Notes: generated from the sequence alone by a model not told the origin. 64,000 nucleotides of DNA from Marinobacter shengliensis (GCF_003007715.1 NZ_PXNO01000023.1:372001-436000), one strand, 5' to 3'; counted from the stretch's first letter, positions 46,240-55,025 are shown. Made by a program: numbers and translations.

Positions 46240-48042
46240 ATGACCGACACCCTGATCGACCGCCGAGACCTGGCATTCCAGCTCTACGAAGTGATGAACA
46301 CCGGAGCCCTCACCGAACGCGAGCGCTTCAGCGAACACAGCAAAGACACCTTCGATGCCGTCATCGAAACCGCCGACAAAATGGCGAAAGAAAAATTCGC
46401 CAATCACAACAGCGCCGCCGACAAAGACGAACCCAGATTCGTCAACGGCCAGGTGGAGATGCTGCCAGACGTCAAACAGGCCTTCGACGCCTACGCCGAA
46501 GCCGGCTTCCTCGCCGGCCGCTACGACTACGACCTTGGCGGCATGCAACTGCCGGAATCCGTCATGGCCGCCTGCAACGGCTTCTTCACTTCTGCCAACC
46601 CAGGTACCGCCGGCTACCCGTTCCTGACCACAGCCGCCGCCAACCTCATCCGCGTATTTGGCAACGACGAGCAGAAGGAAAAATTCCTGCCCAACATGCT
46701 CAGCGGCCGCTACAGCGGCACCATGGCCCTGACCGAGCCCCACGCCGGCTCCAGCCTGGCGGACATCCGCACCTCCGCCACACCCACCGACGATGGCCAC
46801 TACCTGATTAAAGGCGCCAAGATCTACATCTCCGGCGGTGAACAGAGCATCACCGAAAACATCGTTCACATGGTGCTGGCGAAAATCAAAGGCGCCCCGG
46901 CCGGTGTGAAAGGCATCTCCCTGTTCATCGTCCCGAAATTCCGCGTCGACGAAAACGGCAACCCGGGCGAACGCAACGGTGTCAGCCTCGCCGGCCTGAT
47001 TCACAAGCTGGGTTATCGCGGCACCACCAGCACCGCTCTCAGCTTCGGCGACGACGCCCCTTGCCACGGTTATCTGGTGGGCGAACCCCATCAGGGCCTG
47101 AAATACATGTTCCAGATGATGAACGAAGCCCGCATTGGCGTTGGCTTTGGCGCTGCCGTGATCGGCTACCGGGGTTACATGCACAGCCTGGAATACGCCA
47201 AAGATCGCCTACAGGGCCGCAAAGCCAGCGAAAAGAACCCCGAAAGCCCGCAGGTGCCCATCATCGACCACGCCGACGTACGCCGCATGCTGCTGGCCCA
47301 GAAAGCCTACAGCGAAGGCGGCCTGGCGCTGTGCCTGTATGGTGCTCGCCTGATGGACGACCAGCACACCCACCCGGATGAGCAGAAACGAATGGAAGCC
47401 GGCAAGCTGCTGGACCTGCTCACCCCGGTGATCAAAGCCTGGCCTTCTGAGTACGGCCCGAAGGCCAACGACCTGGCGATCCAGGTATACGGCGGCGCCG
47501 GCTACACCCGTGAATACCCGGTGGAACAATGCTGGCGCGACAACCGCCTGAACCCGATCCACGAAGGCACCAACGGCATCCAGGCCCTGGACCTGCTGGG
47601 CCGCAAGATCTGGCAAGACCAGAGTCACGGCCTGCAACTGCTGATGCAGGAAATGCAGACCGACCTGCAAGCGGCCACCACCGATCGTTGCCAGCAGTGG
47701 GCTTTGTCTTTGAGTGAGACGTTGCAGCAGGCGGTTAAAGTCACCCAGAGTCTGGGCAAATCCCTGATGGGTGGTGAGGTAGACAAAACCCTGGCCAACG
47801 CCAGCTGCTACCTGCACCTGTTCGGTCACATCATCGTCGCCTGGATGTGGTTGCGTCAGGCCAATGCGGCTGCCAACGCTCTGGCGTCTGCCAACAGCGA
47901 CAGCGAACGCAACTTCTACCAGGGCAAACTCCAGGCCGCCCAGTACTTCTTCCACTGGGAATTGCCCACTGTGGCCCAGGACCTGGTGTTGCTGCGCAAT
48001 CAGGATGATACGTGTCTGAATATGAAGGCCGACTGGTTCTAG
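46240..48042 (+). CDS. Acyl-CoA dehydrogenase (long form, C-terminal extension)
   Basis: A 600-residue FAD enzyme introducing the 2,3-double bond in acyl-CoA. The core shows TMALTEPHAGSSLADIRTSA, YISGGEQSITENIVHMVLA, QVYGGAGYTREYPVEQCWRD and IHEGTNGIQALDLLGRKI; the catalytic Glu is probably in YTREYPVEQ or the nearby loop, as in other long bacterial forms. The extra C-terminal domain (about 470-600) is the kind seen in the DmdC/FadE-like group of marine bacteria. An AGGAG lies before the ATG. It follows hairpin repeat B1 and precedes B2 and B3. Confidence 0.91.
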   Translation: MTDTLIDRRDLAFQLYEVMNTGALTERERFSEHSKDTFDAVIETADKMAKEKFANHNSAADKDEPRFVNGQVEMLPDVKQAFDAYAEAGFLAGRYDYDLGGMQLPESVMAACNGFFTSANPGTAGYPFLTTAAANLIRVFGNDEQKEKFLPNMLSGRYSGTMALTEPHAGSSLADIRTSATPTDDGHYLIKGAKIYISGGEQSITENIVHMVLAKIKGAPAGVKGISLFIVPKFRVDENGNPGERNGVSLAGLIHKLGYRGTTSTALSFGDDAPCHGYLVGEPHQGLKYMFQMMNEARIGVGFGAAVIGYRGYMHSLEYAKDRLQGRKASEKNPESPQVPIIDHADVRRMLLAQKAYSEGGLALCLYGARLMDDQHTHPDEQKRMEAGKLLDLLTPVIKAWPSEYGPKANDLAIQVYGGAGYTREYPVEQCWRDNRLNPIHEGTNGIQALDLLGRKIWQDQSHGLQLLMQEMQTDLQAATTDRCQQWALSLSETLQQAVKVTQSLGKSLMGGEVDKTLANASCYLHLFGHIIVAWMWLRQANAAANALASANSDSERNFYQGKLQAAQYFFHWELPTVAQDLVLLRNQDDTCLNMKADWF

Positions 48043-48091
48043 TTCTGGAGTCTTGGTCCTGTTCGTAGCCTGCCTGTTTTGGTGGTAAGCA

Positions 48092-48200
48092 CGTTCGGCC
48101 GGTGGGCCTTTCCGGGACACGCCCACGAGTACGTCCCTGTAGGCTCGTTTCGGGCCGTCCATGGCCCTCAACGGTCCCGGAAAGGCCCACCGGCCGAACG
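48092..48200 (-). repeat. Hairpin repeat, subtype B, copy 2 (paired GGA loops)
   Basis: A perfect 26-bp inverted repeat (48092-48117 with 48175-48200). On the minus strand the core has GGGCC-ATGGAC-GGCCC with CATGGACG (48156-48163) and TAC-AGGGAC-GTA with CAGGGACG (48132-48139). It is inverted relative to the other three subtype B copies and to both neighbouring genes. The arms share only TTCCGGGA next to the core with other copies. Confidence 0.88.
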
Positions 48201-48307
48201 CGCCCGAGCACTGGTGCATTTCGCAGGCTCTGCAGACGTAGGAATTAAGTCATCAAAAACTGACCGAAAGCAGCACTTAATATTTAAGCATTACTGCCAA
48301 GTTTGAG

Positions 48308-48419
48308 GCACGAGCGACGGGTAGAGCTTTCCGGGACTGTCTGCAGCAGGGATGCTGCAGTCAAGCGTACAGGGACGTATTCACAGCGTGTCCCGGAAAG
48401 CTCTACCCGTTGATCGTGC
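48308..48419 (+). repeat. Hairpin repeat, subtype B, copy 3 (paired GGA loops)
   Basis: A perfect 20-bp inner arm pair (48317-48336 with 48391-48410), and beyond an internal loop, a further pairing GCACGA (48308-48313) with TCGTGC (48414-48419). The core has CTGCAGCA-GGGA-TGCTGCAG with CAGGGATG (48347-48354) and TAC-AGGGAC-GTA with CAGGGACG (48370-48377). Together with copy 2 it fills the 425-bp gap 48043-48467, in which I see no gene; it lies 49 bases before the enoyl-CoA hydratase ATG. Confidence 0.9.
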
Positions 48420-48467
48420 GAGCACCCAAACAAACAGGCTAGGCGCCCAAAGCAGAGGAAAACGCCA

Positions 48468-49247
48468 ATGTCACTCGTAAACATAGAAAAACAAGGCCAC
48501 ATCCTGAAAATAGGCCTGAACCGCCCGGAAAAAATGAACGCCATGAACCGGGCCATGTACCACGAAATCGCAGCAGCCTATCACCAGCTCCAGAATGACC
48601 CGGAACTCCGTGTTGCCGTCATGTACGCCAACGGCGACCACTTCACCAGCGGCCTGCAACTGGACGACTGGGCCGGCGTGTTCGCCAACGGCAAAGGCAT
48701 CGAACCCGGTGAAGGCGAACTCGACCCGTTCCACATCACCGGAGAAGGGCTCACCAAACCCGTCGTCTTCGCCGCCCAAGGCATCTGCTTCACCTGCGGC
48801 GTCGAAATGATGCTCAACACCGACATCCGCGTCGCCGCCAAAGGCACTCGCTTCGCCCAGCTGGAAGTCAAACGCGGCATCTTCGCCTGCGGCGGCGCCA
48901 CCATTCGCCTGCAGCGTGAAATTGGCTGGGGCAACGCCCAGCGTTACCTGCTCACCGGCGACGAATGGACCGCGGAACAAGCTTACCAGTGGGGCCTGAT
49001 CCAGGAACTGGTCGAACCCGGTGAACAGTTCGATAAAGCCATGGAAATCGCCGAAAAGATCGCCAAGGCCGCACCTTTGGGCGTTCAGGGCAGCCTGAAA
49101 TCGTCCAAGATTGCCGTGTCCGAAGGCCAGGAAGTGGCCAAGGAGCGCTTGTTCCCGGAGCTGCGCCCGGTCATGGCCAGTGAAGATGTCAAAGAAGGAA
49201 TCCAGTCATTCCTGGAAAGAAGGGAAGCGGTGTTCAAAGGCAAGTAG
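48468..49247 (+). CDS. Enoyl-CoA hydratase/isomerase family protein
   Basis: A 259-residue crotonase-fold enzyme. It begins MSLVNIEKQGHILKIGLNRP and shows the oxyanion-hole regions AVMYANGDHFTSGLQLDDWA and VVFAAQGICFTCGVEMMLNT, and the C-terminal LKSSKIAVSEGQ. The usual catalytic Glu of hydratases near residue 140 is not at the standard place (VKRGIFACGGATIRLQ), so another crotonase reaction is possible. An AGAGGAA box precedes the ATG. It sits between hairpin repeats B3 and B4 and converges on alkB. Confidence 0.86.
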   Translation: MSLVNIEKQGHILKIGLNRPEKMNAMNRAMYHEIAAAYHQLQNDPELRVAVMYANGDHFTSGLQLDDWAGVFANGKGIEPGEGELDPFHITGEGLTKPVVFAAQGICFTCGVEMMLNTDIRVAAKGTRFAQLEVKRGIFACGGATIRLQREIGWGNAQRYLLTGDEWTAEQAYQWGLIQELVEPGEQFDKAMEIAEKIAKAAPLGVQGSLKSSKIAVSEGQEVAKERLFPELRPVMASEDVKEGIQSFLERREAVFKGK

Positions 49248-49323
49248 CGGAATTGTCAGGTTATTCCAGATCACGTCCGTAGTGAACCGTCGGATCAGCG
49301 ACTATCCCACGGAAGCGCAAGCG

Positions 49324-49427
49324 GCGGGTTGGGGCCACCCTTCCGGGAGTGTGCGCAGCAGGGATGCTGCGCTCAAGCCCCCATGGATGGGTTCACGGCG
49401 TCTCCCGGAAGGGTGGCCCCAACCCGC
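49324..49427 (+). repeat. Hairpin repeat, subtype B, copy 4 (paired GGA loops)
   Basis: A perfect 25-bp inverted repeat (49324-49348 with 49403-49427) around a 54-bp core: GCGCAGCA-GGGA-TGCTGCGC with CAGGGATG (49359-49366) and CCCA-TGGA-TGGG with CATGGATG (49382-49389). It lies 77 bases after the enoyl-CoA hydratase stop and 48 bases from the alkB stop, on the hydratase strand. Confidence 0.9.
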
Positions 49428-49474
49428 AGCCGGCACCCAACCAACAGGCTGGGACGGGCAATCAAACCACGAAA

Positions 49475-50725
49475 TCAGGCAGCCTCAGACTCAGAAGCAG
49501 AGTCAGCCCGCCGAGCCGCAGCCTCCGCCGCCACTTCCGCAGCATAATCCGCATACTTGGCCATCAACTCCTCCTTACGATCCGGATCCCAGTTGATCTT
49601 CGTCAGATCCCCCTCGTAGTGGTCAATCACCCGCTTATCCATGGTCTCGTACCACCACTGGGGCAGGTAAGCCGGCAACAACATTGATGCATAGCCACCC
49701 GGCAACTGCGGCGCCTTCTCAAAATGCCTCAACGCCTGATAACTCCGGGTCGGGTGCGCGTGATGGTCTGAATGCCGCTGCAGCTGATACAGGAACAGGT
49801 TGGTCACCACATGGTTACTGTTCCAGCTATGTTCCGGCTGAGTCCGCTGGTACTTGCCGTTTTCGTCTTTCTGGCGCAGCAGGCCATAGTGTTCAATGTA
49901 ATTCACACTCTCCAGCAGGCTCGCACCGTACACCGCCTGCGCCGCCAGGAAGGGCACCGCCCTCGGGCCACAGATCAGCGTAGTCGCACCAAAGAACCCG
50001 GCACTCATGGCCCAGCCCTGCAGCAACTCATTGTCCAGGCTCCAGAAGCTTTTGCCCTTCCGCTGAAGCCGCGCCTTCTCGATCTTGACGGCTGACTTCA
50101 TGCCGCCAAACACCGTGCGCGGCAGGAATTTCCAGAAACTCTCGCCCATCCGGCTGCTGGCCGGGTCTTCCGGGGTGGCTACTCGCTTGTGGTGCCCGAA
50201 ATTGTGCTCAACCACGAAATGGGTGTAGCCGGTGGGCGCCAGTGCCGCCATGGCCATCAGTTTATTCAGCTTGTTGGACTTGTGGCCCAGTTCGTGGGCG
50301 GTATTGATGCCTACACCGTTAATGGCACCCACGGTCAGGGTCAGGCCGATCTTGTCTTCAAGGGGCGTTTTCTTGCGGCTGGCAAGCCAGGCGCCCATAA
50401 AGGTCATGGCGTACTGGGTGGGTATAAACGCCTTCACAATGCGGTCGTAGTACTTGTCCTGCTCCAGGGACTTCACTGCTGATTCAGGCGGGTTGCTCTT
50501 GTCCTCACCAATGGCGCGATCCAGTGCGGGAATGATGCCATGCACCAGGGCCGGACCAGTCCAGGCCAGGGCCTTGAGTTTTTTCGGGGCCAGGGCATAG
50601 CCAGTTAACGCCGCCAGGCCGATGCCGGGAAGCGCGGGCCCGAGCAGCCACATGTATCGTTTCGGGTCCTTCCAGGTGGTTTCGACTGGTTGGGAATCCG
50701 GGGCACCTTTCACTTTGGCGTTCAT
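49475..50725 (-). CDS. alkB: Alkane 1-monooxygenase
   Basis: Integral-membrane non-haem di-iron enzyme hydroxylating medium-chain n-alkanes at the terminal carbon, using rubredoxin. The histidine boxes are in place: HELGHK (His144-His148), EHNFGHHKR (His174, His178, His179), and LQRHSDHHAHPTRSYQAL (His318, His321, His322, His324), plus NYIEHYGLLRQ (His279). Length (416 residues) is normal. The Ala/Glu-rich tail after 390 is variable in the family. A GGAGAG box precedes the ATG. No rubredoxin or alkane-specific alcohol dehydrogenase gene is in the window. It converges on the enoyl-CoA hydratase gene. Confidence 0.95.
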   Translation of the reverse strand: MNAKVKGAPDSQPVETTWKDPKRYMWLLGPALPGIGLAALTGYALAPKKLKALAWTGPALVHGIIPALDRAIGEDKSNPPESAVKSLEQDKYYDRIVKAFIPTQYAMTFMGAWLASRKKTPLEDKIGLTLTVGAINGVGINTAHELGHKSNKLNKLMAMAALAPTGYTHFVVEHNFGHHKRVATPEDPASSRMGESFWKFLPRTVFGGMKSAVKIEKARLQRKGKSFWSLDNELLQGWAMSAGFFGATTLICGPRAVPFLAAQAVYGASLLESVNYIEHYGLLRQKDENGKYQRTQPEHSWNSNHVVTNLFLYQLQRHSDHHAHPTRSYQALRHFEKAPQLPGGYASMLLPAYLPQWWYETMDKRVIDHYEGDLTKINWDPDRKEELMAKYADYAAEVAAEAAARRADSASESEAA

Positions 50726-50956
50726 GTCTGACTCTCCGTGGGTGTTCTTGGGTTATTGTTTTATCAATTTATGTCGGACAATCTTGCAATTCAACAGTCG
50801 TTTGTGGTCGATGGAGACCTTGGCCCCGAATGACAATGCTTGAGGGGTCAACACCGGGCGGAGCCTCGGATGGCTCAGGTGGTCTTTCATTGGAAGTGGC
50901 AAGACTTGCGCTTCTGGTCCAGACTTTCTCAAAACAAGAACAACAGGGAAGAAACT

Positions 50957-51208
50957 ATGAGCGCCTCAAATCCCTCTCCTGCGATCATCTCCTGGAGCGT
51001 TCAGGAAAGGCTTCGCGAATACGTGCGGTCACGGCAACTGGCCGAGATCGTGTATCGGGACCCGGCAGGGCAGATATGCGTGGTGCATGAAGTTATCCGC
51101 GACCTCCTGAGCCGCGCCGGTCATGACTTTCTGGTATTGGGGAAAGGTAAAGTGGTCGGCGTGGAGCATGTCATCATGGTGGACGGCCAGCGGTTAACCA
51201 AAGAGTAA
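50957..51208 (+). CDS. Small protein, possibly Rof-like
   Basis: An 83-residue protein starting MSASNPSPAIISWSVQERLR. The frame opens at 50840, but the ATG at 50957 has AGGGAAG five bases upstream. The second half alternates strands: LAEIVYRDPAGQICVVHEVI, then HDFLVLGKGKVVGVEHVIMV, an arrangement like the Sm-like Rho-binding antiterminator Rof, though similarity is only structural in style and no identity is claimed. The 231 bases between it and alkB hold a possible short palindrome and the alkB promoter, nothing else that I can see. Confidence 0.55.
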   Translation: MSASNPSPAIISWSVQERLREYVRSRQLAEIVYRDPAGQICVVHEVIRDLLSRAGHDFLVLGKGKVVGVEHVIMVDGQRLTKE

Positions 51209-51287
51209 TCGGCAGGTAATTGCTATCTAAAGGGCATCGGCCCTACTCTGTTGGTGTCGTAAACATGTATCAACAGAGGGATATGTT

Positions 51288-51581
51288 ATGAACAAGCTCA
51301 CACTGAGCGCACTGGCTTTGGTTGCAACTTTTGGTCTGGCAGCCTGCAGTTCTGAAAGCGACGAAGGTGCGGATTTTGAGCGAGCGGGCGAGAACGCCGG
51401 CGAGATGATGGATGATGCCACCGACGCTGCCGAGGAATCTTGGGAAAACGCCACGGGTCAGGATGAAAGTGCCTGGGGCGAGATGAAGGAAGGCGCCGAA
51501 GAAGCCGGTGAAGAAATGGGCGAAGCAGCCGATGAAGCCGGTGATGCCATGGAAGAGGGTTATGACGAGATGGTGCAGTAA
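51288..51581 (+). CDS. Acidic helical small lipoprotein
   Basis: A 97-residue protein with a lipoprotein signal (MNKLTLSALALVATFGLAAC, Cys20). The mature part is very acidic, made of short repeats of Glu/Asp-Ala-Gly such as EGAEEAGEEMGEAADEAGDA, predicted helical or disordered. It has no recognised family. Similar acidic lipoproteins occur in marine gammaproteobacteria, possibly for osmotic or envelope roles. A plain GAGGG box precedes the ATG. A weak terminator follows. Confidence 0.72.
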   Translation: MNKLTLSALALVATFGLAACSSESDEGADFERAGENAGEMMDDATDAAEESWENATGQDESAWGEMKEGAEEAGEEMGEAADEAGDAMEEGYDEMVQ

Positions 51582-51598
51582 TCTCGAAGTTGCTGGGT

Positions 51599-51626
51599 CG
51601 GCAAGGCGCACTTATGTGCCTTGCCG
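51599..51626. terminator. Imperfect terminator hairpin between convergent genes
   Basis: CGGCAAGG and CCTTGCCG pair around a short GCAC-type inner stem with a bulge, followed by CTTT. It lies between the acidic lipoprotein and the convergent oxygenase gene. Confidence 0.5.
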
Positions 51627-51656
51627 CTTTACTGGATGTTGATTTGCGTGAACGTA

Positions 51657-52595
51657 TTACCAGAGGAAAGTGATCAGTGCATACCTCACGCCCGATGTAA
51701 CAGGCTTTACTCCATGTAGTAAGCTCCCGGAAAAGACAAGCGCACTGCCTGCCCCAGGACGGTAAAGATCCGTTGAGTGCTCTGGGAAATACAGCTCGCC
51801 ACCTTCAAAGTCAGTGTTCAGGTTAATTGACAAAGCCAAGCGCCGATGCCTCACCTCCTCCGCGACGTTATCCCGATGCAAACCGAAACAGCCGTTGTCG
51901 GTCGATTTGTAGGCCACAACTTTGTAGCCCTCAAACCGAGTGGGCTTGAAGTGGAATGATCGTGTAATCGCTGGTATCAATCCTCGTGCTATTTCGGCAG
52001 TAAGCTGCTGTATCAGGCCCTGATCGATCAGCGGATGATCCCAGCGAGACTTGACACGGGGATCGACTTTTAGCTTCTGCTCGCTGCCGATACCTCGATT
52101 CATTCTGCTCTCGAAGTTATCCGATTGATGCATTTCAATCAGTGCCAGGGATAGGTCTGGCTCGATGATCGAGTCTGCGAATAGAACCGGTGCCGCTCCC
52201 GTGACGATGCGCCCCACCTCTCTTAATGGCGCAACCTGCATTGCCACCTCTTCCAGTAACTCAGGCGAGGGGGTATCGAAGATCTTTTCTATCCTCAATC
52301 TTGAAGTCAGTAACACAGCTTTCGTCGCCGTGGAGGCGTTTGCATCCAGCTTTTCACAAAGGCGTTCAGGTAAATTAATGACTGGGCCACCACTTGGACC
52401 TAAGCGGGACTTGCCGAACACTAAGATTGTGAGGTTGGCATTTTCCATCCTCTCCAGTGATTCAAACCTATGTGGAGAGGCACTGATGATGAGCAGGGCA
52501 GGCTTCCCGCAATATTGTTCGTAGAAAAGCCTGTTTGCTCCACCCACCGCCGGCAATACAAAATCTGGAAATGGCTCACCAGCGCGTAACTTCAT
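51657..52595 (-). CDS. Redoxin-like / 2OG-Fe(II) oxygenase fusion protein
   Basis: A 312-residue two-part protein. The N-terminal part (about 1-140) reads like a thioredoxin/peroxiredoxin fold (RAGEPFPDFVLPAVGGANRL, then PALLIISASPHRFESLERME), but without a Cys at the peroxidatic place. The C-terminal part (about 190-312) is a prolyl-4-hydroxylase-type 2-oxoglutarate/Fe(II) dioxygenase: His240 and Asp242 (GLHRDN), His294 (LLHGVKP) and Arg304 (GVRYALITFLW), with the GGELYFPEH turn. The frame opens at 52721, but the ATG at 52595 has GGGAG five bases upstream. Substrate unknown. It is divergent from phoX. Confidence 0.78.
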   Translation of the reverse strand: MKLRAGEPFPDFVLPAVGGANRLFYEQYCGKPALLIISASPHRFESLERMENANLTILVFGKSRLGPSGGPVINLPERLCEKLDANASTATKAVLLTSRLRIEKIFDTPSPELLEEVAMQVAPLREVGRIVTGAAPVLFADSIIEPDLSLALIEMHQSDNFESRMNRGIGSEQKLKVDPRVKSRWDHPLIDQGLIQQLTAEIARGLIPAITRSFHFKPTRFEGYKVVAYKSTDNGCFGLHRDNVAEEVRHRRLALSINLNTDFEGGELYFPEHSTDLYRPGAGSALVFSGSLLHGVKPVTSGVRYALITFLW

Positions 52596-52776
52596 TGAAA
52601 CTCCCTGAGTCGCGATTTTGTTATCTACTCGCCTATTGTCCTGTTTATACGTGACAAAAGCTTTGCAGCCGCTGTCATAAATATGACCAGTACTTGCAAT
52701 CACATCGTCAACCAAACGCAATGATTAATAGCGACCATCAGGTTTCCGAAACATAACTCGAAAAGAGAGAGAAACC

Positions 52777-54810
52777 ATGGATAAGCGTAATCTCAACCCC
52801 GTTCATCAAGACCCAGGTTACGAGCCTGAGTGTAATAACTCCGGCAATCGCACCTTCGGCTCTATTCTTGAGGCCCGTCTCGCCCGTCGTGGCGTTTTGA
52901 AAGGCGGTCTTGCAGCTGCCGTTGCAGGCGTTTTTGGCGGGGCAGCTCTGACTGGATGCGGAGGTTCAAGCTCCTCTGGCGGTACGGGCGGTTCGACAAC
53001 GGCGCCTGACCTTGTAGGCTTTAAGGCTGTTCCCGTGAGTGAGGCAGACTCCATTGTCGTGCCTGAAGGATATTCTGCTCGTGTGATTGGCGCCTGGGGC
53101 GACCCGATCTTGTCTAACGAGGGCGTTTTCCCTGAGTTTTCACTGGATAATTCCGGTGCCGATCAGGCGGCCCAGATCGGCTCCCACCACGACGGCATGC
53201 ATTACTTCCCGATTGAGGGGAGCTCGGAAGATGGTTTGCTTGTCCTGAACCACGAATACATCGAACCCCGCTTCATGCATCAAGCTGCTCAAGGTCAGAA
53301 CTTCGGCAGCGGCTCTTTCCCGATGATTGATGAGTCAACCCGGGATACCGATCAGGTGCTTCGTGAAATGAATGCGCACGGTGTATCCGTGTACCGGGTG
53401 CAGCGTGATGCCAGCGGTGTGTGGGCGCCTGTGCAAGGAGATTCGTTCAATCGTCGGATCACCGCCCTGACCGCGATGGAAATTTCCGGGCCCGTCCGGG
53501 GTTCTGATTTTGTCAAAACCCAGTTCAGCCCGGCCGGTACCGAAACCCGTGGAACCCTGAACAACTGTGCCCATGGCGTAACACCCTGGAACACTTACAT
53601 GATGTCTGAGGAGAATTGGGCGGGTTACTTCCTCAATACCGCTGAACAGCCGGATTCCCAGAGTCGCTACGGTGTTCGTTCCTCAGGTTCGTCCCGCTAT
53701 GCGTGGGAACTGGCTCAGAGCGGCGAAGAGCAGTACACCCGATTTAACGCCACTCCATCCGGCGCGTCCGCAACGGATGACTTCCGTAATGAACCCCATT
53801 GCTTTGGCTGGATGGTGGAGTTCGATCCGTTCGATTCGGCCTCCAAACCGGTCAAACGCACGGCGTTGGGTCGCTTTGCCCACGAAGGGGTCGTCTTTGC
53901 TCCTGCAATCGAGGGTCAGCCGGTTGTCTGTTACTCCGGTGATGACGCGCGCTTTGAGTACATCTACAAGTTCGTTAGCGCCCAGCCCTATCATGCCGCT
54001 ACGGCCGGTGGACACCTTTTGGATTCTGGTACCTTATACGTCGCCAAGTTTAACGAAGACGGCACCGGCGAGTGGATTCCCCTGGTCTTTGGCTTGGGTG
54101 AGTTGACTGCTGAGAATGGCTTCAGCAGCCAGGCGGATGTGTTGGTACGCACACGCTCTGCTGCCGATGCGGTCGGTGCTACAAAAATGGACCGTCCTGA
54201 GTGGGGGGCAGTAGATCCAAACACCCGCGAGGTGTACTTCACACTGACCAACAACTCCCGCCGGGAAGAGAGTGATGAAGCTAACCCGCGTGCTGCCAAT
54301 CCCTGGGGACATATCATTCGCTGGCAGGAAGGAAATGACTCTGGCACTGCCATGGTATTCAACTGGGATATCTTCCTGCTGGCTGGTCCTGAGGACGATT
54401 CGGAGTTTCAGAATGCCGGTCTGGATGATGATCAGAAATTTGTTAACCCCGATGGCCTTTGGTTCGACGCAGATTCCCGTCTGTGGATCCAGACCGACAT
54501 CAGTGAGAGCGTCCAGAACAGTGGCGATTTTGCCCAGTTCGGTAATAACCAGATGCTGGCTGCAGACCCGGTCAATGGCGTTTTGCGCCGATTCCTGACA
54601 GGCCCTATTGGCCAGGAAATCACCGGCGTTGTCACCACCCCGGACCAGCGCACAATGTTTATCAACGTGCAGCACCCTGGCGCAACAACAAGCCGTGATG
54701 ATTTTGAGAACGGCAACCTGATCAGCCACTGGCCAGACGGCGGAAACAGTATTCCGCGTTCTGCCACGGTGGTGATCACAAAGGATGACGGTGGCAAGAT
54801 CGGCAGCTAA
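52777..54810 (+). CDS. phoX: PhoX family alkaline phosphatase (DUF839)
   Basis: A 677-residue secreted Ca2+/Fe-dependent phosphatase releasing phosphate from organic phosphate esters, common in marine bacteria. The N-terminus has a twin-arginine signal (LARRGVLKGGLAAAVAG, Arg37-Arg38) ending in LTGCGG, so a Tat-exported lipoprotein is possible. The DUF839 body shows QIGSHHDGMHYFPIEG, LLVLNHEYIEPRFM, NNCAHGVTPWNTYMMSEEN, RFAHEGVVFAP and the C-terminal PDQRTMFINVQHPG. Only a half-site resembling a Pho box (CTGTCAT at 52672-52678) is seen upstream, so PhoB control is plausible but not shown. A terminator follows. Confidence 0.92.
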   Translation: MDKRNLNPVHQDPGYEPECNNSGNRTFGSILEARLARRGVLKGGLAAAVAGVFGGAALTGCGGSSSSGGTGGSTTAPDLVGFKAVPVSEADSIVVPEGYSARVIGAWGDPILSNEGVFPEFSLDNSGADQAAQIGSHHDGMHYFPIEGSSEDGLLVLNHEYIEPRFMHQAAQGQNFGSGSFPMIDESTRDTDQVLREMNAHGVSVYRVQRDASGVWAPVQGDSFNRRITALTAMEISGPVRGSDFVKTQFSPAGTETRGTLNNCAHGVTPWNTYMMSEENWAGYFLNTAEQPDSQSRYGVRSSGSSRYAWELAQSGEEQYTRFNATPSGASATDDFRNEPHCFGWMVEFDPFDSASKPVKRTALGRFAHEGVVFAPAIEGQPVVCYSGDDARFEYIYKFVSAQPYHAATAGGHLLDSGTLYVAKFNEDGTGEWIPLVFGLGELTAENGFSSQADVLVRTRSAADAVGATKMDRPEWGAVDPNTREVYFTLTNNSRREESDEANPRAANPWGHIIRWQEGNDSGTAMVFNWDIFLLAGPEDDSEFQNAGLDDDQKFVNPDGLWFDADSRLWIQTDISESVQNSGDFAQFGNNQMLAADPVNGVLRRFLTGPIGQEITGVVTTPDQRTMFINVQHPGATTSRDDFENGNLISHWPDGGNSIPRSATVVITKDDGGKIGS

Positions 54811-54836
54811 CGCTCCGTCACGTTCCGCCCTGAAAC

Positions 54837-54862
54837 CCGCGCCCTTGTGGCGCGGTTTTTTT
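54837..54862 (+). terminator. Rho-independent terminator after phoX
   Basis: CCGCGCC, loop CTTGT, GGCGCGG, followed by seven T. It lies 26 bases beyond the phoX stop codon. Confidence 0.92.
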
Positions 54863-54864
54863 GT

Positions 54865-54891
54865 TACAGATTTCTATGAAAGTGCCGATAA
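54865..54891 (+). promoter_or_regulatory. Sigma-28 (FliA) promoter candidate
   Basis: TACAGATT, 11 bases, GCCGATAA: the -10 box is a perfect match and the -35 matches TAAAGTTT at six of eight bases. It ends 134 bases before the chemoreceptor ATG and starts right behind the phoX terminator, so the MCP gene would be expressed with flagellar class 3 genes. Confidence 0.6.
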
Positions 54892-55025
54892 ATTGATCAG
54901 GGAGCCAATAGTGGCATCCAGAATCCACTAAAGTAGCAGTTATTAACCTGAATCATTTCTTTACTCTCAACGCTGGCCTTAAATAACAAAATGTTTGCGT
55001 ACGCAATGATAAAGAAGAGGGCACC

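Noticed and set aside
45999..49427. Hairpin repeats as rho-independent terminators
   Set aside because: The stems are not followed by T-runs, the loops are structured, and some copies are placed upstream of or inverted relative to genes. A terminator role cannot be excluded but does not explain the GGA loops.
52672..52698. Pho box upstream of phoX
   Set aside because: Only one half (CTGTCAT) fits; the next half-site 11 bases on matches 3 of 7. It may be a degenerate site, but I do not list it.
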